From positions 1 to 64,000 of the forward strand of contig NZ_AAVU01000030.1 in assembly GCF_000169095.1 (NCBI RefSeq): 64,000 bases of DNA. The letters run 5' to 3'. Positions within the stretch are counted from its first letter, which is position 1. The number at the start of each line of letters is the position of its first letter. Below are positions 46,661 through 55,800 of the stretch, piece after piece. The DNA is from Lyngbya sp. PCC 8106. Lineage in GTDB: Bacteria; Cyanobacteriota; Cyanobacteriia; Cyanobacteriales; Microcoleaceae. A model generated the notes under the pieces. The model searched no databases, was not told where the DNA came from, and saw only the letters and a program-made list of their open reading frames with translations. The position numbers and the translations under genes are program-made.

Positions 46661-47269
46661 TCAGCTTGCTGTCGCTGAATTTGCCCAATCAATATAAGGA
46701 AGTTGACTAGCCGTTGTTTGAATATCCTTCACATTTGCTAACAATTGACCACAACTATCCCAAGTTCCACTCAAGAACATTTGTCGTGATCCGGTATTCA
46801 TATTCACTTCCAGAGTTAAATCCCCACATTTGACCTGTTGTTCTTCTAAATTCACCTGCATCGAGAGTTGAGGAGATTCTTGCAGGGCTTGTTGTAGCTG
46901 TTGAACTTGTTCCGGTGTTGCAGTCAAACAAGGCACTCCAATCGCCACACAATTTCCGAAGAAAATCTCTGCAAAACTTTCACCAATAATCGCTTGAATT
47001 CCCCATTTTGCTAAAGCTTGAGGTGCGTGTTCCCTCGATGAACCACAACCAAAATTACCATTGACTACCAAAATATTCGCCCCTTGATATTGGGGTAAAT
47101 CAAACGGATGATTTCCTTGAGTTTGTTGGCGATCGTCTGCAAACACCTGTTCCCCTAACCCGTCAAACGTGACACAGCGTAAAAACCGGGCTGGAATAAT
47201 TCGATCCGTATCAATATCACTTCCAACTAAAGGAATTCCCCGTCCTGAAATGGTTTGAATTTGACTCAT
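46661..47269 (-). CDS. leuD: 3-isopropylmalate dehydratase small subunit
   Basis: LeuD pairs with LeuC to isomerise 2-isopropylmalate to 3-isopropylmalate in leucine synthesis. The 202-residue product starts MSQIQTISGRGIPLVGSDIDTDRIIPARFLR. It carries the swivel-domain signature NFGCGSSREHAPQALAKWGI. The start is set by AGGAGA seven bases upstream; 23 extra codons of the longer frame are not family-like. It is separated from leuC by 258 bases that contain a methyltransferase fragment, whereas the two genes are normally close together. Confidence 0.95.
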   Translation of the reverse strand: MSQIQTISGRGIPLVGSDIDTDRIIPARFLRCVTFDGLGEQVFADDRQQTQGNHPFDLPQYQGANILVVNGNFGCGSSREHAPQALAKWGIQAIIGESFAEIFFGNCVAIGVPCLTATPEQVQQLQQALQESPQLSMQVNLEEQQVKCGDLTLEVNMNTGSRQMFLSGTWDSCGQLLANVKDIQTTASQLPYIDWANSATAS

Positions 47270-47362
47270 TTTTTTCTCCTGTAAATTCCTGTCAATTATT
47301 TGTGAGCGATCGCAAAAAACATGGTAATATCTAGCCAAACTCCATCTGCTGTGGCTAACGTC

Positions 47363-47524
47363 TCAATTTGTCTTTTCTACATCAGCTTCGATCAATTGAA
47401 TATTATTCAAGCTGGCGATCGCAATTTTTTCTCGGGCTTGACCCAACATCACGGGAGAACAATCAACCCCGATCACATCCCCCTCATCCCCAACCTGCGG
47501 ACTAATTGCGATCGCAATCATCAT
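47363..47524 (-). pseudogene. Fragment of a SAM-dependent methyltransferase between leuC and leuD
   Basis: A 53-codon minus-strand frame encodes the segment VGDEGDVIGVDCSPVMLGQA, then REKIAIASLNNIQLIEADVE. This matches the part of class I methyltransferases (UbiE/type-11 group) just after the glycine-rich motif I: the acidic GVDxSPxML strand-loop and the following LIEADxE motif. The GxGxG loop and the C-terminal half are absent. The frame starts three bases after the leuC stop, in the same frame (TAA CCG ATG). It is flanked and crossed by HIP1 octamers. It is most likely a broken gene, though a short coupled peptide is possible. Confidence 0.75.
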
Positions 47525-47527
47525 CGG

Positions 47528-48931
47528 TTACAACAACTCTCGCACATCGCTGACTTTACCACTAACAGCCGCCGCCACCACCATCGCCGGACTCATCAAC
47601 AACGTTCGCCCCGTAGACGAACCCTGACGCCCTTTAAAATTCCGATTCGACGAAGACGCACTAATTTGATTTCCTTGCAGCTTATCGGGATTCATCGCCA
47701 AACACATCGAACATCCCGCCTCTCGCCACTCAAACCCCGCAGCTTGAAAGATTTTATCAAGTCCTTCGGCTTCTGCTTCTTTCTTAATGCGTTCAGAAGC
47801 CGGAACCACAAAGGCTTTCACCCCATTTGCCACATGACGTCCTTGGGCAAATTTCGCCGCTTCCCGCAAATCACTTAACCGTCCATTGGTACAACTGCCA
47901 ATAAAACAAACATCCACTTTTGTGCCTTTAATGGGTGTACCCGGCGAAAACTCCATATAACGGTAAGCTTCAGTTGCGACATCGCGATCGCTGATCTCAA
48001 AACTGTCTAAACTGGGAATCGTCTCATCGACAGCTATTCCTTGACCGGGCGTAATTCCCCAAGTCACGGTCGGAGAAATCTCAGCCGCATCAAAAATTAC
48101 CACATCATCATAAACCGCATCGGCATCACTGTGAAGACTCTGCCACCAACTCACGGCTTTATCCCAATTTTCCCCAATGGGTGCAAAATCTCGGCCCTGG
48201 AGATAGTCAAACGTCACCTGATCCGGGTTAACATAGCCACACCGGGCGCCGCCTTCAATCGACATATTACAAACGGTCATCCGTTCTTCCATCGACATCG
48301 CCGCTAAGGTACTCCCCGCAAATTCATAGGCGTAACCGACACCGCCTTTCACGCCTAATTTACGGATAATATGCAGAATCACATCTTTGGCGTAAACACC
48401 GGGACGCAATTCGCCATTGACTTCGATGCGACGAACTTTTAATTTAGACAGCGCTAAGGTTTGGGAAGCCAAGACATCCCGCACTTGTGAAGTCCCAATC
48501 CCAAACGCTATCGCCCCAAACGCGCCGTGAGTCGAGGTGTGCGAGTCCCCACAAGCGATCGTCATTCCTGGCTGTGTTAGACCTTGTTCTGGGGCGATCG
48601 CATGAACAATCCCTTGATCACCCGAACCGATATTGTAGAAGCGGATGCCGTAGTCTTTACAGCTTTTTTCCAACGATTGCATCATCTCCTCGGCCAAGAC
48701 ATCCACAAAGGGACGGGCTTGGTTTTCTGTCGGAACGATATGATCGACAGTTGCAACCGTGCGATCCGGATACAATACCTGTAAATTTCGTTCATGCAGC
48801 ATCGCAAAAGCTTGAGGACTCGTGACTTCGTGGATCAGGTGCAAACCGATGAAGAGTTGAGTTTGACCGGATGGTAAAGTTCCTACCCTGTGCAAGTCCC
48901 AAACCTTATCAAATAGTGTTCCGTTGCTCAT
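47528..48931 (-). CDS. leuC: 3-isopropylmalate dehydratase large subunit
   Basis: The 467-residue aconitase-family protein binds one 4Fe-4S cluster through Cys in CFIGSCTNGR and in the GCSMCLAMNPD pair. DSHTSTHGAFGAIAFGIGTSQV, another family signature, is also intact. I chose MSNGTLFDKVWDLHRV as start because 29 upstream codons are not family-like. It is followed on the same strand by a methyltransferase fragment and then leuD. Both leu genes are intact by sequence, so the pathway step should work. Confidence 0.96.
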   Translation of the reverse strand: MSNGTLFDKVWDLHRVGTLPSGQTQLFIGLHLIHEVTSPQAFAMLHERNLQVLYPDRTVATVDHIVPTENQARPFVDVLAEEMMQSLEKSCKDYGIRFYNIGSGDQGIVHAIAPEQGLTQPGMTIACGDSHTSTHGAFGAIAFGIGTSQVRDVLASQTLALSKLKVRRIEVNGELRPGVYAKDVILHIIRKLGVKGGVGYAYEFAGSTLAAMSMEERMTVCNMSIEGGARCGYVNPDQVTFDYLQGRDFAPIGENWDKAVSWWQSLHSDADAVYDDVVIFDAAEISPTVTWGITPGQGIAVDETIPSLDSFEISDRDVATEAYRYMEFSPGTPIKGTKVDVCFIGSCTNGRLSDLREAAKFAQGRHVANGVKAFVVPASERIKKEAEAEGLDKIFQAAGFEWREAGCSMCLAMNPDKLQGNQISASSSNRNFKGRQGSSTGRTLLMSPAMVVAAAVSGKVSDVRELL

Positions 48932-49084
48932 AATCAGACCAGCCTGTATTGCGGGTATTTCACGCTTTCTATCTTTAAGATTTATTTTAATCCAAACTGA
49001 GATTCTCAAACAAACCAATTTAGCCGCGTGGGTGAGTGAGTTTACCGCTTGGTCTGGTTTGAGTTGTTGATCGGATTCTAGGTG

Positions 49085-49167
49085 TTGTCGTTTTGTTCAA
49101 CCTTTGTTAAAATAGAAGGTAGAAAAAGTAAAAAGCACCCTTTCTCTAAACGCAATAATTGGGTGCT
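49085..49167 (+). promoter_or_regulatory. Candidate promoter and leader hairpin of the SWIM gene
   Basis: TAAAAT at 49108-49113 is a near-consensus -10 with TTGTCG 17 bases upstream (49085-49090). Downstream, AGCACCC (49134-49140) and GGGTGCT (49161-49167) form a perfect 7-base-pair stem with a 20-base loop, ending 38 bases before the SWIM ATG. The hairpin would sit in the leader of the transcript and may affect its stability or elongation. Confidence 0.35.
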
Positions 49168-49205
49168 AAGAGGTTGAAGTTTCATCACAACAGGATCATA
49201 TCACA

Positions 49206-49790
49206 ATGACATCCCCCATTGATCACCCCTGCCGTTCAAATTTCGTGGGAAGTGTAAAGAATTCTTTAGAGATCACAATACAAACTCCCCAAATTCCCGC
49301 CTTAGTTTCAGCGAATATTCAAGTTGAACGGATTCAAACCGTTGGAGTCGGAAACATTCCCCAAATCATTTATAAAACTCCCAAAGGACGCTGTTCAACA
49401 CTGTTATCTAAAACTCAGTTTACCAAAATTTGGCAATGTTGGCTACAAATTCGATCTTCTAATATTACTCAACTTCAAGCGTGGGAAATCAAGGCTTCTG
49501 GTCTTCAGTTCAAGACAAATCAAGGTCAATTTTGGCTGAATATTTCTGAAGCAAAAGCCTTTTTATCGCGTTACAATCGTGTCGCTATTGAACCATTATC
49601 GGTGAAATTCACAGAACATGATATTGTGGTTTGGAATCCGATTCATCAGACCATTTCTCAAGTGAATAAAACCGGATGCAGTTGTGCAGATTCGCAGTAT
49701 CGCCATACCACTTGTAAGCATCAAATCGCTGTGCAGTTATGTCGAATGCAAACCCATGAAGAAAGTCAGTCCATTGCATCATTAAATTGA
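49206..49790 (+). CDS. SWIM zinc-finger protein
   Basis: The 194-residue protein ends with a SWIM motif: CSC followed after 12 residues by CKH (KTGCSCADSQYRHTTCKHQ, near residues 156-175), the CxCxnCxH pattern that binds zinc. The first 150 residues are predicted mixed alpha/beta with no known domain. SWIM domains mediate DNA or protein contacts in ATPases, recombination-linked proteins and transposases. Short stand-alone forms are known in cyanobacteria without assigned roles. It is alone on its strand, with a structured leader upstream. Confidence 0.78.
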   Translation: MTSPIDHPCRSNFVGSVKNSLEITIQTPQIPALVSANIQVERIQTVGVGNIPQIIYKTPKGRCSTLLSKTQFTKIWQCWLQIRSSNITQLQAWEIKASGLQFKTNQGQFWLNISEAKAFLSRYNRVAIEPLSVKFTEHDIVVWNPIHQTISQVNKTGCSCADSQYRHTTCKHQIAVQLCRMQTHEESQSIASLN

Positions 49791-49869
49791 CTTCTAAATT
49801 GGGATTTCTATAGCACTACGCGAATACATGATTGTCATTTCTAAATCCTAAAACCCCGAGCCAGTCTAC

Positions 49870-50054
49870 TGTTCCCTCTCTTGGTGCGCGTTCGTGATTG
49901 CGAGGAAACCTCGCCGGGGTCTGACCGCAAGACCGCACTAGACTCACCGCACTTTGCGCTGTTCCCTGTTCCCTGTTCCCTGTTCCCTAAGATTGCAAAC
50001 TAAGTCTCGCCGGAAACCGCGCCCGCCGCAAGGCAAGCGCTGTTCCCTGTTCCC
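49870..50054. repeat. TGTTCCC heptamer short tandem repeats
   Basis: TGTTCCC occurs four times in perfect tandem at 49960-49987 and twice at 50041-50054, with a single copy at 49870-49876. The second group is enclosed by AGCGC and GCGCT, forming a small palindrome. Between them lie GC-rich words also found inverted near 25255. This is a heptanucleotide short tandem repeat of the type described in cyanobacteria. It fills the spacer downstream of both flanking genes, which converge on it. Confidence 0.85.
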
Positions 50055-50067
50055 TAGCGCTATAGCT

Positions 50068-52323
50068 TTAATCGACTCGTATCCAACGTAACATTGATCC
50101 AATCGCCCGTTCAACAAAACTATCAGGCTTTTCCTGGATTAATTTACGTTGGGCTTTATTTCGTTCAAGTTCTAATTCTGCAATTAAACGTTCACCCTTT
50201 TGTAGACGAATCAAATTCACCAAATAATCGTGAGAAAGTTGATAGCGATCTTCGGGAATATCGGGAAGCAAAAATACTAATCCATTTTCCACAAAGACTT
50301 CTAAAACCATATCTATTTTTTCAGAGGATGCTGTATCCAAATCTGCGATTAATTCAGCACGAGTTTTGAGAGGACGAGTTCCATTATCCTGAGTAAGTGA
50401 ATAAAGAATCAGCACAGCCACTCGTTCATTTTTGAACCCACAATCTGTTAAAGCCTCATCTAAAAATCGGGCGACAAGATTCAGTCGAGGATGATCACAA
50501 AATTGTTGATATTGTTCTAAGGTTGTAATCCCATCATTTTCGAGTTGTGAACCTGTAATCTGTAATTCAATTGGACTAATTTCTTCTAAGCGAGTCCCTA
50601 AATCTTGTACCCATTGATTGATTAACTCCTCCTCAAATTGAGAAGATTTGTGTTGAGTTTGGTATTTAATAAAAGCTTTCGCTTGATCCACTGAAAAGTT
50701 TCTCAATTCATAAATAACCTGTTTAGAAAGAACTTCATAGCCAATCACCGCTTCTAAACAAGTGGTGCGATCGCATTCTAATAAATAATGCAAGAAATCA
50801 GTTCGCATTGAAAGGATAACACTGATAGATTCTAAAGCTAAACAGTCTCGCAAAAATTGATAAAAAGGTAAGCGTTGATTGGGTTCTGTACAGACGAGAA
50901 AAAATTCTTCAAATTGATCAAAGATCAACACCGTCGATAAATGATTTTCACTATTTTTTCTTAAACGGTTTAAAACAGTTTCCAAATTCCAGGTGTCGGA
51001 ATTAGGTTCTCGTAGCCAATCTGTATAAATCCTCAACGCAATTGGAATTGAAACTTGGGGATTTGTTGCTTGTTTTTGTAGTAGACTAGGAACAATCCCC
51101 CCATTAATCAAAGAACTTTTTCCAACTCCAGATTCTCCATGCAAAACAATCAATTTATGCTCGGGACTTTCGATTCGTTCAACCAACTCATTAATCTCAT
51201 TTAATCGACCCGAAGCGAGCATCTCAGGTGCTATTTTTCCGGTAACTTCTTGAGGTTGTAGCTGCTGTTTTAGCGGACGTACCCCCACAAAAGACCGAAA
51301 TCCAAATTGATATTCTACTTGTAGTTTTTTCTCTTTGAGATGAGTTGCACTGCCATAATAATCTTGTTCAAAATAAAGTTGATGGAGAGCCTTTAAAATT
51401 TGTAAATAAGTTTTAGTTTCCTCAGAAGGATTAGTTTCATTTAAAGCATCTTCTAAACGATTTACCGTCGCTTGCCAAACCTTTAATTCATGTTTAGACT
51501 CTGCTAATAACAATAAATAAGGATTTTCATCAGATAAGGTATGAAGCGGATCGCGCAAAGATTGATTCTGAATTTCTAAAGCCAATTCAGCTAGTTGATT
51601 GGCGTGTGACCATTGAGATTGGTGCATCGCCGCCTCAGCTAAAAAGCCATAATCTTGAGCGATATCATGGTGTGAACCATAAGAAATATGTAAATCCAGA
51701 GATTTTTGAGCCAAGATTTGTAGTTCTTCCCAAGCTTGCAATTGTTGGAGAACAAGACATAATTTTGGGGTGAATTTTGCAACTAAATCCTGACGTCCTG
51801 CCCGTTCTAAAATCTCTAAACAGCGTTTAAAATAGATTTTTGCTTCTCGATAGTGACTCTGTTGATTGGAAGAATCAAGCTGCGATTTCCGAGTATAACT
51901 CAATCCAATATGAAACAAAATAGCCCCTAAACGTTCTAAAGAATTAGAAGCCGGAATAATCTCCGGATCAGCAAATAAGTTTTGATTAAAAGAAGTTAAG
52001 GCAGCTGGCCAGAATCCTAAACTATGTTGATAATGATTTAGGGCTAAATCAATTTGGTCATTTGCATAGTCTTCACGACCGAGTAGAAAATCTAAACCCG
52101 CCGCTAGTGATGATGTCAGTTCTTGTTGTTGGGGTTGAACCGTCTCAATAATCGTCCTCAGTTGTGCGTGAGATTCACCGAGAATACTGGCATTAGACTC
52201 GAATAAATCGCTATGGGGATCGAGAACAGAGGCAAAAACTTGGTCGGTACAATCATTGAGAAAACCAATAACATCCGCACCACCGAACTCTGCACGACCT
52301 TCTGATAAATGACTATCGCTCAT
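50068..52323 (-). CDS. TPR - novel STAND NTPase (nSTAND1-type) protein
   Basis: The 751-residue protein has an N-terminal helical TPR-like half (about 60-330). An nSTAND1-type NTPase follows, with Walker A HGESGVGKSSL (near 397), Walker B VLIFDQFEEFF (near 467) and the SMRTDFL sensor strand. Residues 560-690 form a winged-helix-like region, and a charged helix ends the protein without the WD40 repeats common to this class. STAND NTPases act as ligand-triggered switches in signalling and defence. No effector domain is visible, so it may recruit one. I chose MSDSHLSEGRAEFGG as start; 13 upstream codons are an alternative. Confidence 0.82.
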   Translation of the reverse strand: MSDSHLSEGRAEFGGADVIGFLNDCTDQVFASVLDPHSDLFESNASILGESHAQLRTIIETVQPQQQELTSSLAAGLDFLLGREDYANDQIDLALNHYQHSLGFWPAALTSFNQNLFADPEIIPASNSLERLGAILFHIGLSYTRKSQLDSSNQQSHYREAKIYFKRCLEILERAGRQDLVAKFTPKLCLVLQQLQAWEELQILAQKSLDLHISYGSHHDIAQDYGFLAEAAMHQSQWSHANQLAELALEIQNQSLRDPLHTLSDENPYLLLLAESKHELKVWQATVNRLEDALNETNPSEETKTYLQILKALHQLYFEQDYYGSATHLKEKKLQVEYQFGFRSFVGVRPLKQQLQPQEVTGKIAPEMLASGRLNEINELVERIESPEHKLIVLHGESGVGKSSLINGGIVPSLLQKQATNPQVSIPIALRIYTDWLREPNSDTWNLETVLNRLRKNSENHLSTVLIFDQFEEFFLVCTEPNQRLPFYQFLRDCLALESISVILSMRTDFLHYLLECDRTTCLEAVIGYEVLSKQVIYELRNFSVDQAKAFIKYQTQHKSSQFEEELINQWVQDLGTRLEEISPIELQITGSQLENDGITTLEQYQQFCDHPRLNLVARFLDEALTDCGFKNERVAVLILYSLTQDNGTRPLKTRAELIADLDTASSEKIDMVLEVFVENGLVFLLPDIPEDRYQLSHDYLVNLIRLQKGERLIAELELERNKAQRKLIQEKPDSFVERAIGSMLRWIRVD

Positions 52324-52404
52324 AGGGCTTATTGGCTGAGGGGATACTTTCCAAATTAGCACGTCAATCTCCGATCAGCCAACCTATAGAACCGATACAA
52401 ACTG

Positions 52405-53499
52405 TTACACAGGGGGAACTTCAACTTGTCGTTCAAGGGCCAGTTGAACTAAGCGATCAACCAATTCTGAAAAAGAAATTCCACTCGCTGCCCAAAGTTG
52501 AGGGTACATACTGGTTGCGGTAAAACCAGGAAGTGTATTAATTTCATTGATCAAAACCTCGCCTGTTTTCTCTACATAAAAGAAATCCACTCGGGCTAAA
52601 CCTGCCGCATCCACGGCTAAAAAGGCTTTAACAGCCATTTCTTTGACTTGATTGGCAATATTATCACTCACCTTTGCAGGGATGAATAAATCGGCTTGAC
52701 CTGCCGTATATTTAGTTTCATAATCATAAAAATCACTGGCAAAAGTAATTTCTCCCACCGTTGAAGCTTGGGGCGTGTCATTGCCTAAAACTGCACATTC
52801 TAGTTCTCTGGCTTCGACTCCGGCTTCAACAATAATCCGCCGATCGTAACTGGCCGCATTATCAAGAGCCGTTTCTAATTCCGCACGCGATCGCACTTTA
52901 GAAATTCCCACCGATGAACCCAAATTCGCAGGTTTTACAAAACAAGGATATCCTAATTCTAGTTCTAATTCATCACATAATTTGGGAAACACACAAGGAT
53001 TAGACCAAATTTGCGATCGCGTGACCATTTTATACTTGACTTGCGACAGTCCAGCTTGAGAAAAAATCATTTTCATGGCAATTTTATCCATGCCAACTGC
53101 TGAACCCAAAACACCCGATCCTACAAACGGAACTTGCATTAAGGTGAGTAATCCTTGAATGGTACCATCTTCTCCGTTGGGGCCGTGTAAAATCGGAAAC
53201 CAAACCTCAATTTCTGCAAAATTTGTAGGATCAGGAAGTAGCGAAGGACTGGGAACTAAATCTGTTGATGTTGTCTTTTCATCTGTCAGATAAAGAGGTT
53301 CACCCGAAGCGATAATTTGTTGAGCAATTTCACCTTTTTGCCAAACTCCATCCTTGCCGATATAAACGGGTAGCAGTTCATACTTGCTAGCATTTTGATC
53401 GCTTTTTAAGGCTTTAGCGATCGCTTGTGCCGAACGAATGCTGACTTCATGTTCACCTGAACGTCCACCAAATAACAATCCTACCCGTGTTTTACTCAT
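52405..53499 (-). CDS. ddl: D-alanine--D-alanine ligase
   Basis: This ATP-grasp enzyme makes the D-Ala-D-Ala dipeptide for peptidoglycan. The 364-residue product has VGLLFGGRSGEHEVSIRSA at the N-terminus. HGPNGEDGTIQG, PCFVKPANLGSSVGI (ATP grasp) and RVDFFYVEKTGEVLINEINTLPGFT (metal and product site) follow. The Tyr/Phe specificity residue and the serine loop look ordinary for the D-Ala-D-Ala form, but I could not test this against structures. The start MSKTRVGLLFGG is preferred over the ATG four codons upstream. Confidence 0.97.
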   Translation of the reverse strand: MSKTRVGLLFGGRSGEHEVSIRSAQAIAKALKSDQNASKYELLPVYIGKDGVWQKGEIAQQIIASGEPLYLTDEKTTSTDLVPSPSLLPDPTNFAEIEVWFPILHGPNGEDGTIQGLLTLMQVPFVGSGVLGSAVGMDKIAMKMIFSQAGLSQVKYKMVTRSQIWSNPCVFPKLCDELELELGYPCFVKPANLGSSVGISKVRSRAELETALDNAASYDRRIIVEAGVEARELECAVLGNDTPQASTVGEITFASDFYDYETKYTAGQADLFIPAKVSDNIANQVKEMAVKAFLAVDAAGLARVDFFYVEKTGEVLINEINTLPGFTATSMYPQLWAASGISFSELVDRLVQLALERQVEVPPV

Positions 53500-53653
53500 A
53501 TAATTTCTCACACTAAGACATTTTGAATACTATATCAGCTCTTTGTCCCCCCTTTTCCGGAATTTTGTGAATGTGTAGGGCAAATTAAATTACACTGATC
53601 TTTTTTTGGTGATCGCGAATCTTCTGTTTGATACACTCTCAAGTTTTCAATGA

Positions 53654-55153
53654 TCACAGTTGACAGGTTTCTGCCCGAGCAAATAACCAGTATAACGGCC
53701 AACGACATCCCGAGAATTTTTGAGCCGCATTTTTGCAGGTGGGAAACTGACCCCTAAGTGCATTTTCATCAAAGGTTAAGTCAGAATATTCTAACCAATC
53801 GCCATTTTTTCGCCAACCAATGCGATCGCCAAATTTATGATAACTTGACTCTTGAAATTTCCCCAGAGGATTTCCAGTTTCTAGGTAAATTTCTTTTTGA
53901 ATACTTAACCCAAATTTTCCCTCTGAATATTTCATCCAAACTTGATCAAGTTCACGTAAATCAGCACAGGATAAACTTTCAATTGCATTGGCATCAATCC
54001 ATCCTTCTGCCTCTCGGTTAGCAATTTTTAGCATAACTTTTTCTGTTTCTATATCTGCTTCTTTCCATTGTTTTTGACTCAGTAAGTTTTGCAGTTCGGT
54101 GTAATCTGTTTTCAGTGAATTTGAAGGTGATCTCAGATTTTCTAGCGTGATATAAACTCCACCCACAAAAAAGATGACGGTGATTATTCCGCCTAAAGAG
54201 CTTTTGATTGATTGAGTTACAGATTGTCGAAAAGGAGGGGTAGAAATGGGTGTAGTTGCCGCAGACTGACTTATATTAACGGTCGTTAACCTGTGAGTAT
54301 TCGCTGTTGAAAAATTATTAGATTGAGTCAGTAAAGAAGTTAGTGAAGTTAAGGCTTCAGACGCATTAGAATAGCGATCACTTAACCGTTCTTGTACCAT
54401 TTTATTGAGGATTTCCGCGAGTTCATCACTGACATTAGCGTGATTTCTCCAGAGGATTTCATCAGTTTTTTGATCGCGGGGAAATTGAGAGGGTTTTAAC
54501 CCAGTGAGAGCTTGAATTCCGATGATTCCCACTGCATAAATATCGCTGGCGAATTTGGGGCGTCCTTGGGCTTGTTCGCTGGGCATATATCCCGGTGAAC
54601 CAATACTCACGGTGAGGTGAGTTTGTCCTTGAGCGTTAACTTCTATTCCTTGAATTTCTTTAACGGCTCCAAAGTCAATTAATATGATTTTCTCATCGGA
54701 GTTTCGCCGCATAATATTGGTCGGTTTGAGATCGCGATGAATCACATTTTCTTGATGAACAACGACTAAAACTTCTAAAATGTCAGACAACAATTTAACG
54801 GTTTTTTCTTCACTCCATTGTTGTCCGGGTTGGAGTTCGTGGCTGAGATCTTTTCCCTCGATCAATTCTTGAACGAAGTAAAATTCTCCTTGATCGTTAA
54901 AATGAGCATAAAGCCGAGGAATTTGAGAATGTTCTCCCAAGCGATGTAAGAGTTGTGCTTCTTGATCAAATAATCGTTGAGCCACCGTCAGGACTTGGGG
55001 ACTGGTATCTTTTGGAGAAAGATGTTTAACGACACATTGAGGTTGACCAGGTAAAGCGAGATCAACAGCTAAATAAGTATCTCCAAATCCTCCTGTTCCA
55101 ATTTGTTGAGTAACTTGATAACGGCTCAAAAGTGTTCGACCAATGAGTGTCAT
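53654..55153 (-). CDS. Ser/Thr protein kinase with membrane helix and GUN4 domain
   Basis: The 499-residue protein has a Hanks-type kinase domain (about 12-270): GTGGFGDTY loop, VVKHL with the ATP-anchoring Lys, HRDLKPTNI catalytic loop, DFGAVK and GSPGYMPSEQ. A Ser/Thr-rich linker and one membrane helix (about 322-342) follow. The C-terminal 145 residues form a GUN4 domain (TELQNLLSQKQWKEADIETEKVML). GUN4 binds porphyrins and, when free, activates Mg chelatase, so here it may sense tetrapyrrole or another ligand and steer the kinase. This fusion is known in cyanobacteria; substrates are not. The gene stands alone on its strand. Confidence 0.92.
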   Translation of the reverse strand: MTLIGRTLLSRYQVTQQIGTGGFGDTYLAVDLALPGQPQCVVKHLSPKDTSPQVLTVAQRLFDQEAQLLHRLGEHSQIPRLYAHFNDQGEFYFVQELIEGKDLSHELQPGQQWSEEKTVKLLSDILEVLVVVHQENVIHRDLKPTNIMRRNSDEKIILIDFGAVKEIQGIEVNAQGQTHLTVSIGSPGYMPSEQAQGRPKFASDIYAVGIIGIQALTGLKPSQFPRDQKTDEILWRNHANVSDELAEILNKMVQERLSDRYSNASEALTSLTSLLTQSNNFSTANTHRLTTVNISQSAATTPISTPPFRQSVTQSIKSSLGGIITVIFFVGGVYITLENLRSPSNSLKTDYTELQNLLSQKQWKEADIETEKVMLKIANREAEGWIDANAIESLSCADLRELDQVWMKYSEGKFGLSIQKEIYLETGNPLGKFQESSYHKFGDRIGWRKNGDWLEYSDLTFDENALRGQFPTCKNAAQKFSGCRWPLYWLFARAETCQL

Positions 55154-55253
55154 ATGTTTTTAATTTTTCAGAGATTAATTAAAATTATAGCAATTGAACT
55201 CGCCTTTGATTTTGAACTCATCTCTAATTTTTTGTTAAATTTATTAGCTCAAA

Positions 55254-55661
55254 CTAGCTCTCAATCTTCAAGATTTTGGGAGGAGTAATTTCGAGGGAAT
55301 TTTTACCCCCATTCTCAGCAAAAATAAAATCAGCAACTTTGTCTGGCCCTGCTGCTTGCAATGCTAATAATAAATTTTTGGTTTGATGAATTAACTGTTC
55401 AACATTAATCTCAAAATAATCAGGTTTAAAATAATCTAACCGACGCATTCCTTCACCCATCGAAGTTACAGTACCTTGCCAGTTATGATTGCTCAAATGA
55501 TAGAGTCCTACGGCAATTTGTAAGATGCCTTGATAGAACTTTTTAGTCGGTTCCATCGCTTCCATCCACAACGCCTCTAAGGTATCGTGACAAGCATAAT
55601 ATTCTTGTTGGTTAAACTGTTCAATACCTTGCCAAAATTCTGACGGAATTTCCTCACGCAT
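55254..55661 (-). CDS. DUF309 family protein
   Basis: The 135-residue all-helical protein carries the DUF309 core: FWQGIEQFNQQEYYACHDTLEALW and FYQGILQIAVGLYHLSNHNWQG. The CHDTLEALW and QxAVxLxH positions (His and Glu) suggest a metal or small-molecule site, but activity is unknown. The family is common in cyanobacteria and Bacillus. It lies between the GUN4 kinase and ftrC on the same strand with gaps of about 100 and 140 bases. Confidence 0.88.
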   Translation of the reverse strand: MREEIPSEFWQGIEQFNQQEYYACHDTLEALWMEAMEPTKKFYQGILQIAVGLYHLSNHNWQGTVTSMGEGMRRLDYFKPDYFEINVEQLIHQTKNLLLALQAAGPDKVADFIFAENGGKNSLEITPPKILKIES

Positions 55662-55800
55662 AATCTTTGTTTAAAAAATGATAGATTTACCGATAATTTT
55701 AAGTAAAAATTGGGTTGCCCTAATTTAAAATAGAGCGAACCCGCTCAAACAATCATCTAATCTCTCAAAAAATTAAAATGAGGTTTATTATTTGATGTTA

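Noticed and set aside
47321..47878. A 185-codon plus-strand frame across the leuC-leuD junction
   Set aside because: It runs antisense to leuC and to the methyltransferase fragment, and is rich in Arg/His/Thr as expected of a shadow frame.
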